Positions 44,853 to 53,209 of a stretch of 64,000 bases of DNA are shown here, piece by piece. Location of the stretch: assembly GCA_964530325.1 (NCBI GenBank), contig CAZHAX010000011.1, forward strand, positions 1 through 64,000, written 5' to 3'. Every line of letters begins with the position of its first letter. The stretch's first letter is position 1. The position numbers were made by a program, and so were the translations under genes. Under the pieces are notes generated by a model that saw only the letters and a program-made list of their open reading frames with translations, was not told the DNA's origin and did no database searches. Origin of the DNA: CAZHAX01 sp964530325 (lineage in GTDB: Bacteria > Chloroflexota > Anaerolineae > B4-G1).

Positions 44853-46243
44853 GCGTGAATCGCCTTCCCAAACACCGCTTCAGCCGCCTCGCGGACTACC
44901 TCGCTCAGCGTGGGGTGAGCGTGCACAGCCTTCGCTAGATCGTTGGGGGTTAGGTTCTGCGAGTGGGCCAGAACAAGCTCAGCCACCAACTCGGTTGCCT
45001 CCGGCCCCACCAAGTGAGCGCCCAGTACCGCTTTGGAACGCCCGTCGGCGACGATCTTGACCCATCCGTCGTAGTCGCCCACGCCGAGCGCCTTGCCGTT
45101 GGGGCGGAAGTCGAAACGGCCGACCCTCACTTCGTGCCCGCGCTGGGCCGCCTGCGCTTCGGTGAGGCCTACGCTGGCTACCTGCGGCTCGCAGTACGTG
45201 CAGCGCGGCATGCCGTCGTAGTCGAGCGGCTGCGTCTCCCGGCCGGCGATGGCCTCCGCCGCGGCGATCCCCTGGGCCGAGGCGACGTGGGCAAGCGGCA
45301 GCTTTCCGGTCACGTCGCCGATGGCGTACAGGCCGGGGACATTGGTGCTCATCCTCTCGTCAATGGCCACGTACCCGCGCGCCAGGGCAACGCCGGCCTC
45401 CTCCAGGCCCAGCCCCTCGCTGTTGGGACGCACTCCGATGGCGATGAGCGCTCTCTCCGCCTTCAGTTCCTGTTCCCCGTCCTCGCTCTGCACTGCCACC
45501 CGCACGCCGGACTCGCCCGCTTCGATCGCCTGCACGCGCGTGCCGGTCAACAGCCGCACCTTGCGACGCTTGAAGGCCCGGGCGACCTCTGCGCTGATCT
45601 CCTCGTCCTCCATGGGCAGCACGCGGGGCAACATCTCCACCATGGTCACCTCGGCGCCGTAGGCTCGCCACAGGTGGGCGAATTCCATCCCGATCGGCCC
45701 TGCGCCCACGATGATCACGGACGCGGGCAGCTCTCGCAGCACGATCGCCTCTCGATAGGTCAGCACGCGCTCGCCATCTACGGAGACACCCGGGATGCTG
45801 CGGGCGCGCCCGCCGGTGGCGACTATCGTGTTGCTCGTCTCGATTGTTCGCTCCCCGCCGCCGTTCAGTCTCACGTCGACGTCGGTTGCCGAGCGGAGCG
45901 CAGCTTCACCCTCTACAACCTCTACCCCGTTCGATCTCATCAACGCGGTGACGCCTTTCACCAGCCGGTCGGCCACCTTGCGGCTCCTATCGACCGCAGC
46001 ACCGTAATCGAGCTCCAATCCGGAGATCGAGAACCCGAACTCCTTGCCCCGGCCGAGTAGGGAGACGATCTCGGCGTTGCGCAGGAGAGCCTTGCTTGGA
46101 ATGCAGCCCCAGTTGAGGCAGACGCCGCCAAGACGCTCTCGCTCGACGAGAGCCACCTTCAGGCCAAGCTGCGCTGTCCGGATGGCGGCCACATAGCCAC
46201 CCGGTCCCGCGCCAATGATGGTGACGTCATACCGCTCCGCCAC
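44849..46243 (-). CDS. lpd: Dihydrolipoamide dehydrogenase
   Basis: A 464-residue flavoprotein disulfide reductase. FAD motif TIIGAGPGGYVAAIRTAQLG, redox pair in GGVCLNWGCIPSK, NAD motif VIIVGAGPIGMEFAHLW, and the C-terminal His-Glu dyad in HAHPTLSEVVREAAE. It reoxidises lipoyl groups of 2-oxoacid dehydrogenases or the glycine cleavage system. No E1/E2 or gcv genes are present here, so it probably serves enzymes encoded elsewhere. Start GTG 46243 after GGGAG; 13 bp follow the upstream glycosidase-like gene. Confidence 0.94.
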   Translation of the reverse strand: MAERYDVTIIGAGPGGYVAAIRTAQLGLKVALVERERLGGVCLNWGCIPSKALLRNAEIVSLLGRGKEFGFSISGLELDYGAAVDRSRKVADRLVKGVTALMRSNGVEVVEGEAALRSATDVDVRLNGGGERTIETSNTIVATGGRARSIPGVSVDGERVLTYREAIVLRELPASVIIVGAGPIGMEFAHLWRAYGAEVTMVEMLPRVLPMEDEEISAEVARAFKRRKVRLLTGTRVQAIEAGESGVRVAVQSEDGEQELKAERALIAIGVRPNSEGLGLEEAGVALARGYVAIDERMSTNVPGLYAIGDVTGKLPLAHVASAQGIAAAEAIAGRETQPLDYDGMPRCTYCEPQVASVGLTEAQAAQRGHEVRVGRFDFRPNGKALGVGDYDGWVKIVADGRSKAVLGAHLVGPEATELVAELVLAHSQNLTPNDLAKAVHAHPTLSEVVREAAEAVFGKAIHA

Positions 46244-46256
46244 GGCTGTCGCTCCC

Positions 46257-47969
46257 TTATCCGCGCGAGTCGGCGCGGCGTGAGGCAGACGGCCGGCGGG
46301 AGATCTGCCTCCTGAGGGCCAGGCTCAGGCCGCCGGAGAGCAGCAGGCCAGCCAGAAGCCAGGGCCACCAGGTAGGGGCAGCCTTCACGATGAGGCCGTC
46401 CACGGAGACTGTTCCCGACAGCACAGCCAGCGTCACGTCGAGCAGCTCGCCTTGAGAGGCGCGCGCCAGCCGCACGGGTCGCGCCTCGAGGCGAACGACC
46501 CGCGTTTCCCCGCCGGTGCAAACCTCGATCTCGCCACCTCCGGGCCCGGGAACGAGCGTGAGCGAGTTCCCCTCGAAGGCCAGGCTGAGAGTCGCTCCCT
46601 CTTCCACGGACTTCCGGTACGCACCCAACACGGCCTCGGCATCTTCGACCGTCTCCCAATCTCCCTCATACTGGATGGCCCAGTGATCCTCCTGGTGATA
46701 TCCCTCTCGGAGCGCCGGCTCGTACGCGGCGATGTAGTCCCGCATCGCGCCGTACACCGGCAGAGGAGTGAAGTCCGGCTCCACCATGCGGAAGTAGTAC
46801 CAGGATTGCTGGCTCTCGCTGCAGTCAGCCCTCTTGAAGAACCAGTAGTTGACCACACCCAGCCAGGGCCATTCTCTGGCAACGTAGTCATAGGCTAGCG
46901 GCGTGTAGCGCGCCTGCTCTTCCAGCGTCCACTCGCCGTAGACACCTCGCCCGGCGATGGAGCGATCGGCCGGCACGGCATTTGCGCTCATCTCGCTGAT
47001 CCAGATCGGCTTGTGGGCGTCGCCGTTGGCGACCATCAAGTCGCGCACGAAGACCGGGCGCGAGAAGTTGATGGTCAAGGGCCTCATACGGCGGTCGGTC
47101 GGGCCCGATCGGAGTATGTAGTCGTTGACCGACATGACGTCGAAACAGGCGGACGCGCCGGCGTCATACATGCGCTGGAGGAATACCAGGTCGTTCACAC
47201 CCGCGCCCGGGCCAGGTCCCGGATGGAGCTCCACGGTCTGTGCGAGCGCCCCGCTGATGATCACTACCTCGGGGTCCACCTCTTTGGCTCGCCGGTAGCC
47301 CTCGCACAGAAGCTCCGTGTACTGCGCTGCATTGACAGGGTACTCACCCCATTCCGGGTAGATATTCGGCTCGTTCCACAACTGGTAGTACTGCACTCGC
47401 CCCTGATAGCGGGAGACGACGGCCTCGACGAAATCGCCCCAGTCGGCGAGGTCGTCCGGTGGCGCGGTAGTGCCCGTCGTATCGGTGAGGGCCCGCGTCC
47501 AGGCCGGGGGGTTGCTCAGGCGAATCTGCAGCGCCAGCCCATATTCCTCCGCCAGGTCGACGATGTTGTCGTACTTGGCCCAGGCAGAGCGGTAGGGTTG
47601 CTGCCGCCGGTCCTCGTAGTCGCGCTTGCCGTGGACCTCGATATCCTCCCAGCGGAATTCCTGCCTCATCCAATGGAAACCGGCGGCGGCGATCATCTCC
47701 ACCGAGCGCTCCCGCTTCTCCTCCTCAACCTCCTGGTCGAGGAAGACGTTGATTCCGAACGGGATGACGCCGGCGTGTTCCACCGGGAGGTCGGGCTCTG
47801 GTTGCGGCTGCGGTCGCGATAGGCCGCCGGCGAGCTGGCCCAGGGCGACGATCTGGCGCGCCAGCCCTTCCTCGCCGGTGTAGTCGAACAAGGTGTCGGA
47901 CGCAGAAGACCGGCAGCCGGCGACTATGAGAGACGTCAGAGCCAGCACGAGGAAGCTTCTCTTCCGCAT
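46257..47969 (-). CDS. Glycosidase-like lipoprotein (clan GH-A) with C-terminal membrane helix
   Basis: A 570-residue protein. A lipoprotein signal (FLVLALTSLIVAGC, Cys at about 19) starts at ATG 47969. The TIM-barrel domain (residues ~60-420) carries WNEPNIYPEWGEYP with the acid/base Glu and IWISEMSANA as likely nucleophile site. A beta-rich domain follows (ATLSLAFEGNSLTLVPGP) and a C-terminal helix (WWPWLLAGLLLSGGLSLAL) with an Arg-rich tail, so it is anchored at both ends. Related to the four other GH-A-like proteins here and to PslG-type exopolysaccharide hydrolases. The substrate is unknown. The -10 element ends about 10 bp before the ATG. Confidence 0.8.
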   Translation of the reverse strand: MRKRSFLVLALTSLIVAGCRSSASDTLFDYTGEEGLARQIVALGQLAGGLSRPQPQPEPDLPVEHAGVIPFGINVFLDQEVEEEKRERSVEMIAAAGFHWMRQEFRWEDIEVHGKRDYEDRRQQPYRSAWAKYDNIVDLAEEYGLALQIRLSNPPAWTRALTDTTGTTAPPDDLADWGDFVEAVVSRYQGRVQYYQLWNEPNIYPEWGEYPVNAAQYTELLCEGYRRAKEVDPEVVIISGALAQTVELHPGPGPGAGVNDLVFLQRMYDAGASACFDVMSVNDYILRSGPTDRRMRPLTINFSRPVFVRDLMVANGDAHKPIWISEMSANAVPADRSIAGRGVYGEWTLEEQARYTPLAYDYVAREWPWLGVVNYWFFKRADCSESQQSWYYFRMVEPDFTPLPVYGAMRDYIAAYEPALREGYHQEDHWAIQYEGDWETVEDAEAVLGAYRKSVEEGATLSLAFEGNSLTLVPGPGGGEIEVCTGGETRVVRLEARPVRLARASQGELLDVTLAVLSGTVSVDGLIVKAAPTWWPWLLAGLLLSGGLSLALRRQISRRPSASRRADSRG

Positions 47970-47978
47970 AGCTAGGCG

Positions 47979-48006
47979 ATTATACACTCCGCGTCCTTCA
48001 GCGCAA
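47979..48006 (-). promoter_or_regulatory. Leaderless-type promoter of the glycosidase-like lipoprotein gene
   Basis: Minus strand TTGCGC (48006-48001), 16 bp, TATAAT (47984-47979). The predicted start falls at about 47971-47973, with ATG at 47969: a leader of 2-4 nt. Confidence 0.7.
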
Positions 48007-48007
48007 G

Positions 48008-48029
48008 AAGCCCGGCCTGCGCCGGGCTT
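48008..48029 (-). terminator. Hairpin after the Cys-rich small gene
   Basis: A 9-bp stem (AAGCCCGGC and complement) with a four-base loop, 23 bp beyond the stop of the 116-residue gene. It overlaps the border of the next promoter, so termination and initiation are packed together. Confidence 0.5.
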
Positions 48030-48051
48030 GCACGAGAGAGGCCGTCAACCG

Positions 48052-48402
48052 CTATGCTACCAACTCTGCGATCGCTTCGGGGAGCTCGCCCGAGGCCAGA
48101 TAGGCACGCACCTCCTTCCGGGAAGCCTCCCAGAGCTTGACCATATCCTTGTCCGATCCCTTGTAGCCGGCCACTGTGCGCCTGGCGCAGGTGCAGCAGC
48201 CCAGCGACGCTCGATAGCTGTCGAGATCGCAGGTCAGACAGCTGCCCAGCCTGATCATCATCAGCGAGAAGGCCAGAACGTCCTCGTGGCCGTCCGGCAG
48301 TCTGGACACGTGATCGACCAGGTCCGCCCACCTGGACCCCCGCAGAGCGCGCAGCTGGGGAATGCATCGGGATGGGAACAGGATTTCGCTGTCGGGATAC
48401 AT
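48052..48402 (-). CDS. Cys-rich small protein of unknown function
   Basis: A 116-residue soluble protein. It has a clustered cysteine pattern, CLTCDLDSYRASLGCCTC (C-x2-C-x10-C-C-x-C), that could bind zinc or an iron-sulfur cluster, plus one earlier Cys (SRCIPQL). A charged C-terminal half follows (KGSDKDMVKLWEASRKEVRA). No named family recognised. Start ATG 48402 after AGGAG. It has its own promoter and hairpin, so it is a single-gene unit, divergent from the adenylate cyclase gene. Confidence 0.75.
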   Translation of the reverse strand: MYPDSEILFPSRCIPQLRALRGSRWADLVDHVSRLPDGHEDVLAFSLMMIRLGSCLTCDLDSYRASLGCCTCARRTVAGYKGSDKDMVKLWEASRKEVRAYLASGELPEAIAELVA

Positions 48403-48485
48403 GGGTTCTTACACTCCTGGGGCTCGCTGGCATCTGCGAGCCCGCTGGCGCGGACTCGGCGCGGCGCCCCGGCCGGCGCGGCACA

Positions 48486-48514
48486 ATCATATCACAGTAG
48501 GTGGCCGATTTCAA
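48486..48514 (-). promoter_or_regulatory. Promoter of the Cys-rich small protein
   Basis: Minus strand TTGAAA (48514-48509), 17 bp, TATGAT (48491-48486), about 75 nt before the ATG at 48402. Confidence 0.6.
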
Positions 48515-48531
48515 GGGTACGTGGGATTCCC

Positions 48532-48560
48532 TTTACGACCCACGGTGGGTGCGGTATAAT
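48532..48560 (+). promoter_or_regulatory. Promoter of the adenylate cyclase gene
   Basis: TTTACG (48532-48537), 17 bp, TATAAT (48555-48560). It overlaps the in-frame upstream region and supports translation from ATG 48585, about 18 nt past the predicted start site. Confidence 0.65.
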
Positions 48561-48584
48561 TGGCCACGCGAGCAGGTATACCCA

Positions 48585-50306
48585 ATGAGCAGCCCCTCGA
48601 AGAAGAAGCCGCCCGGCGGCCGGCAGATCGCCGCTCTGCGGCGAGGTCTCAATGATCTCGCTGGTCTGATCGGCGAAGACGGCAAGATCGCCGCCGGGTC
48701 AGCGCCGCAGTTCGTGAAGCGTATCCCAGACCTGGAGGACGTTCTCGACAAGCTTGAGGAGAAGCTGAGGACGCAGGAGTACGAGCGGGACGAGCTGGAT
48801 GCCCTCTACAGCGTCTCCAAGGTGATCGGATCGTCACTCGACCTGCCAGAGGTCCTGAACCAGGTGATGGACCGTATTACGGGCTTGACCGGAGCGGAGC
48901 GCGCCTTCCTGATGCTAGTTGACCCAGATGATGGGTCTCTGGAGGTCCGCGCTGCTCGCAACGTAGATAGGGAAACGATCTCCTCGTCCGAGTTCGAGAT
49001 CAGCCGGAGCATCGTCAAGCAGGTTGCTGCGACCGGCGAGCCGGTGGTTACGACGAATGCTCAGATGGACCCTCGATTCAAGGCCCAGGAGAGTGTGATC
49101 GGGTACAACCTACGCTCTATCCTCTGCGTGCCGCTGCGCGCGCTGGGAAAGCTGACCGGGGTCATATACGCGGACAACCGGGCGCACACGGGCCTGTTCA
49201 CCGATCGGGACCGCGACCTGCTGGCCGCCTTCGCCGGACAGGCTGGCATCGCGATTGAGAACGCCCGCCTATTCGCCGGCGTGGCCAGCGCCAAGGAGCT
49301 TATGGACGGCGTCTTCGATTCGATGGCCAGCGGCGTTATCACCACAGACATCGAAGGGCGGATCACATTGCTGAACCGGGCTGTCGAGCGCATACTTGCG
49401 GTCCAGGCTTCGAGCGCAACCGGTGCCTCGTTCGGGCAGGCTCTTCCGGCGCTGGAGGCGGATATGGCGCCGCTGCTCGACTGGGTCCGGACACGAGGTG
49501 AACCGGTGGTGGGAATGGAGATAGAGGCGTCACTCCCTGGGCGGGGGCCCATCAACCTGCGCGCCAGCCTCTCGCCGCTGAAGGATGCGGACGAGAAGAC
49601 GCAGGGAATCGCCATAGTGGTGGACGATCTGACGGAGCAGAGGAGGCTGGAGACGGTCTCCCACATGTTCCACCGCTACGTTCCGCCTGCGGTGATCGAG
49701 CGGCTGCTCGATGACCCGAGTGCTCTCAACCTCGGCGGCCAGAGGCAGCAGATCACCAGCCTGTTCGCCGATCTACGCGGCTTCACAAACTTCAGCCGCC
49801 AACATGACCCCGAGACGCTTGTTGACGTGCTCAATCGATATCTGGCCATCGGAGCCGAGGCGATTTCGGACGAAGAGGGCACGCTGGACAAGTTCATGGG
49901 CGATGCCGTGGTTGCCTTTTTCAATGCCCCACTAGCGCAGGGCGATCACGTTGTCCGTGCGCTGCGCGCGGCGCTGAAGATCCAGATTCGCACCGCCCGC
50001 CTTCACGGGAGCCTGCCACCTGAATACCGGCTTGCCTTTGGGGTGGGCATCAACGTCGGCGAAGCGGTGGTGGGCAACGTCGGCACCGTCAAGCAGATGG
50101 ACTATACGGCGATCGGGACCAGCGTCAATCTGGCGCGTCGCTTGCAGGAGTCCGCCGCTCCGGGGCAGATTCTGATCTCCCAGGCAGCGTACGATCAGGG
50201 AGGGGAGCTGATCAAGACTCGCGAGCTCCCTGTCCTGCAGCTTGACGGCTTCACCGAGCCTGTACCCGTGCACGAGCTCCTGGGCCTGCGGGGACACAGC
50301 AGCTAG
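48585..50306 (+). CDS. GAF-PAS class III adenylate cyclase
   Basis: A 573-residue protein. A short coiled-coil-like N-terminus is followed by a GAF domain (residues ~80-235, ending ADNRAHTGLFTDRDRDLLAA), a PAS domain (VFDSMASGVITTDIEGRITL) and a class III cyclase domain (from ~375). Catalytic positions: metal Asp in LFADLRGFTNFS and MGDAVVAFF, purine-selecting Lys in LDKFMGD and Asp/Thr in MDYTAIGTSVNLA, and the transition-state Arg in NLARRL, all pointing to cAMP synthesis. No membrane helix, so it senses cytoplasmic signals. The start is set by the promoter at 48532-48560. Confidence 0.92.
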   Translation: MSSPSKKKPPGGRQIAALRRGLNDLAGLIGEDGKIAAGSAPQFVKRIPDLEDVLDKLEEKLRTQEYERDELDALYSVSKVIGSSLDLPEVLNQVMDRITGLTGAERAFLMLVDPDDGSLEVRAARNVDRETISSSEFEISRSIVKQVAATGEPVVTTNAQMDPRFKAQESVIGYNLRSILCVPLRALGKLTGVIYADNRAHTGLFTDRDRDLLAAFAGQAGIAIENARLFAGVASAKELMDGVFDSMASGVITTDIEGRITLLNRAVERILAVQASSATGASFGQALPALEADMAPLLDWVRTRGEPVVGMEIEASLPGRGPINLRASLSPLKDADEKTQGIAIVVDDLTEQRRLETVSHMFHRYVPPAVIERLLDDPSALNLGGQRQQITSLFADLRGFTNFSRQHDPETLVDVLNRYLAIGAEAISDEEGTLDKFMGDAVVAFFNAPLAQGDHVVRALRAALKIQIRTARLHGSLPPEYRLAFGVGINVGEAVVGNVGTVKQMDYTAIGTSVNLARRLQESAAPGQILISQAAYDQGGELIKTRELPVLQLDGFTEPVPVHELLGLRGHSS

Positions 50307-50409
50307 CCCCCGCCATAGGCAATGCGCCCGTCCGCGGCGGTCCGCCTGGCCCGGCCGGCAGCTGCGCTGCCGGCCGAGCCCACTCGCTCTTGGTTACCTG
50401 GGGAGATAC

Positions 50410-51918
50410 TTGATACTGCCGGCGCTCGCGCACTCACTGACCGCGCTCTGGTTGGCGCTCTACGGCGTCAACATACTCGTGCTCATATGGCTATACCTCC
50501 GCCATAGGGGGGAACGGATACCCACGCCGGTCGTGGCCCGTTCCGATCTGCCTACCGTCGTCGTCCAGGTGCCGGTCTACAACGAGCTGCACGTCGTGGA
50601 ACGGGTGATAGACAGCCTGGCGGCACTGGACTACCCCGCAGAACGGCTGCAGATCCAGATACTGGACGACTCGACCGACGCGACCACCGCCCTGGCCCAA
50701 GGCAGGGCGCGCCTCCACCGCAGCCGCGGTGTGGACATCGTCGTCATCCGCCGGGCGAACCGCGCCGACTACAAGGCCGGGGCGCTCTCCTGGGGCCTGG
50801 CCCACACAGCGGCCGAGTTCGTGGCCGTCTTCGATGCCGACTTCCACCCTCACGCCGACTTCCTGCTGCGGACGGTGCCGCACTTCCTGGCTCGTCCTTG
50901 CCTGGGCATGGTCCAGTCGCGGTGGACCTACCTGAATGGGGAATACTCAGCGATCACACGAGCGCAGGCGATTGCGCTGGACGGTCACTTCGTCGTCGAG
51001 CAGATAGCTCGTTCCCGATCCGGGCTGCTGTTCAATTTCAACGGGTCCGGTGGGGTGTGGCGCAGGCGGTGCATCGAGGAGAGCGGGGGCTGGACAGCGG
51101 ACACCCTCACCGAGGACCTTGACCTGAGCTACCGGGCACAGTTGAAGGGCTGGGAGTGCATTTACCTGCCTGAAGTCGAGGCGCCAGCGGAGCTGCCTCC
51201 CCAGATAGCAGCCTTCAAGCGGCAGCAGTCGCGCTGGGCGCAGGGGTCGATCCAGACACTGCGCAAGCTAGCCCCTCAGATCGTGCGCTGTCGGCGGCTC
51301 ACTTGGTGGCAGAAGGTGATGGCGCTCCTGCATCTGAGCAGCTATATCGGGCACGCTCTGATGGTGCCCCTACTCCTGCTCTCGCTCCCGATTCTGCTTC
51401 TGCCGAATCCGTTCCGCGTAGTTCTCGACGGCCTGGGGCTAGTGTGTGCCGGGCCGCCGCTCGTCTACGCGCTCTCCCAGAAGCACCTCCATCGCGACTG
51501 GCTGCGCCGCCTGAGCGCGTTCCCTGTTCTGGCGCTGTCAGGCCTCGGTATCGCCTGGGAGAACGCACGGGCAGTGTGGCGCGGCTTGACGCGGTGGGGA
51601 GGGCCGTTTGCTCGCACGCCGAAATACCGGCTTGAGGGTACAGAAGGGGCCTGGGCGGACAGTTACTATCGGCTCGATAGCGACGGGGGGCTGCTCGGCG
51701 AGTTCGCCCTGGCGGTGTACGCCCTGGCTGCAGCGGGCATCGCGCTCCACCGGGGCAGCTGGGGGATGATCCCGCTCCTGCTGATGTACACCGCGGCCTT
51801 CGGGACTGTGTCTATCCTTCAGCTAAGGCAGTCGCTGGTGGCGCGGCGTGCGGGGCCAGCGCGGCCCGTACCCATGCCGAAAGTGGTGAGCGGTCGCCAG
51901 AGCAACCACGGTGCCTGA
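50410..51918 (+). CDS. Processive family 2 glycosyltransferase (BcsA/cellulose synthase-like)
   Basis: A 502-residue membrane enzyme. N-terminal helices (ALAHSLTALWLALYGVNIL) lead to the GT2 domain with VVVQVPVYNE, DDSTDATT, AVFDADFHP, FNFNGSGGVWRR, TEDLDLSYRA and QQSRWAQG (the Q-x-x-R-W motif). Several C-terminal helices follow. It should polymerise a beta-glycan or glucomannan-like chain from a nucleotide sugar. I choose TTG 50410, preceded by GGGGAG; earlier in-frame codons overlap poorly conserved sequence. It starts about 100 bp after the cyclase gene. No BcsB/C-type partner is here. Confidence 0.88.
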   Translation: MILPALAHSLTALWLALYGVNILVLIWLYLRHRGERIPTPVVARSDLPTVVVQVPVYNELHVVERVIDSLAALDYPAERLQIQILDDSTDATTALAQGRARLHRSRGVDIVVIRRANRADYKAGALSWGLAHTAAEFVAVFDADFHPHADFLLRTVPHFLARPCLGMVQSRWTYLNGEYSAITRAQAIALDGHFVVEQIARSRSGLLFNFNGSGGVWRRRCIEESGGWTADTLTEDLDLSYRAQLKGWECIYLPEVEAPAELPPQIAAFKRQQSRWAQGSIQTLRKLAPQIVRCRRLTWWQKVMALLHLSSYIGHALMVPLLLLSLPILLLPNPFRVVLDGLGLVCAGPPLVYALSQKHLHRDWLRRLSAFPVLALSGLGIAWENARAVWRGLTRWGGPFARTPKYRLEGTEGAWADSYYRLDSDGGLLGEFALAVYALAAAGIALHRGSWGMIPLLLMYTAAFGTVSILQLRQSLVARRAGPARPVPMPKVVSGRQSNHGA

Positions 51919-51928
51919 CAATCGCGGG

Positions 51929-52231
51929 CTACGACCCCGTACCGCGCAGCCTGATGCGGGCGTCGCGGCAGGGCGGGCATTCCACTCCCTCGAACTCGGT
52001 CCCGCAAGTCCGGCACGTCTGCACCGGAAGAGGGCGCTCGTCTTCGAGCGAGGCTGCGATCAGCACGATCTCCTGCCCCTCGAGCTCTCGGAGCGACTCT
52101 GCGACGGGGGTCTCCCCCACCATCCATATGCCCTCGGGCCCCTGCCGAACGATACCCTCCAGCACGCGCGATTCCAGCTCGTGGGCTGTTGAGGCCAGAT
52201 CGCGCACGATCGCCTTTCGGTTTGCAGTCAT
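51929..52231 (-). CDS. Small zinc-ribbon protein of unknown function
   Basis: A 100-residue protein with a C-terminal zinc ribbon CRTCGTEFEGVECPPC (CxxC...CxxC). The N-terminal 60 residues are acidic and helical (LASTAHELESRVLEGIVRQG). Start ATG 52231. No family named. It is 45 bp downstream of rnz in the same direction and converges on the GT2 gene with a 10-bp gap. Confidence 0.7.
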   Translation of the reverse strand: MTANRKAIVRDLASTAHELESRVLEGIVRQGPEGIWMVGETPVAESLRELEGQEIVLIAASLEDERPLPVQTCRTCGTEFEGVECPPCRDARIRLRGTGS

Positions 52232-52276
52232 GATCCTTCCCCTTCGCTTCAGACGGCCTCGCCAAGGCTTGGCCGT

Positions 52277-53209
52277 TCACTCCTCCGCTGCGTCATCGCC
52301 GCGCAGAACCCGAACGTGGTCGAAGTCACGCGCTACCAGCGTCTCCGGGAAGATGGCCCTGGCCTCATCGAGGATCTCTTCGTCCCGATATCGTCGCGAG
52401 ATGTGCGTGAGGATCAATCGCCGAACGCCGGCGTCGCGAGCCAGGCGCGCGGCCTGGGCGGCCGTGAGGTGCGCAAACCGCCGGGCTAGATCCGCCTCGC
52501 GACGGAGGTAGGTAGCCTCGATGACCAGAGTGTCCGCACCGCGGACGGCGGCGTTTAGCCCTTTTGTCCTCGCGGCGTCGCCCACGTGGGCCAGGCACAC
52601 ACCGGCTCGAGGTGGGCCAAGCACGTCCTCAGCCTCGATCACCCGCCCATCATCCAGCGTGATCGATTCGCCCTGCACCAGCCGCTTCCTCTCCGGTCCT
52701 CGCGGCACTCCCAGTGCCTCAGCCTGGTCGGCAAGGAAAGGCCGCCGCGCCTTCTCGCGGAACAGATAGCCGAAGCTCTGGCCCCGGTGAACAACAGGAA
52801 AGGCGACCACCTCGAAGTGCTCGTCCTCCAGGATGACGCCCGGCTGCACCTCCTTGAGATCGATCTGGATCGGCGGCTCGGCGCCCCGCAGAACGACACC
52901 GTAGATCAGATCGTGGACCCGCTCCAGCGCCCACGTGCCTCCCCATATCTCCAGGGAATCGATAGCCTCCCAGCGGGCGAAGGTGGAGACAAGCCCTCCG
53001 AGGCCAAGCATGTGATCCAGGTGCCCGTGTGTGAGGAGCACCCGATTCAGTCGCTTGAAGCCCAGACCGCTGCGCAGGATCTGCCTCTGAGTGCCCTCGC
53101 CGCAGTCCACGAGGAAACGGTAGTCGCGGAATAGCACCATCTGGGCGGAAAGCCCTCGATGAATCGAGGGCGCCGATGCCGACGTCCCGAGAAAGACGAT
53201 CTCAATCAC
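52277..53209 (-). CDS. rnz: Ribonuclease Z
   Basis: A 310-residue metallo-beta-lactamase-fold RNase Z. Metal site THGHLDHMLGLGGL, then FPVVHRGQSFGYLF, HVGDAART, VIEATYLRREADLA and LTHISRRYRD. It cuts the 3' trailer from tRNA precursors that lack an encoded CCA. Start ATG 53209 overlaps the end of rtcA by 8 bp, so the two are made from one mRNA. Small variations (GDA for GDT, HISRRY for HxSSRY) are seen but all metal ligands are present. Confidence 0.93.
   Translation of the reverse strand: MIEIVFLGTSASAPSIHRGLSAQMVLFRDYRFLVDCGEGTQRQILRSGLGFKRLNRVLLTHGHLDHMLGLGGLVSTFARWEAIDSLEIWGGTWALERVHDLIYGVVLRGAEPPIQIDLKEVQPGVILEDEHFEVVAFPVVHRGQSFGYLFREKARRPFLADQAEALGVPRGPERKRLVQGESITLDDGRVIEAEDVLGPPRAGVCLAHVGDAARTKGLNAAVRGADTLVIEATYLRREADLARRFAHLTAAQAARLARDAGVRRLILTHISRRYRDEEILDEARAIFPETLVARDFDHVRVLRGDDAAEE

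Noticed and set aside
44963..46060. Plus-strand frame of about 365 codons
   Set aside because: It is antisense to lpd, whose motifs are complete, and arises from GC-rich codon bias.
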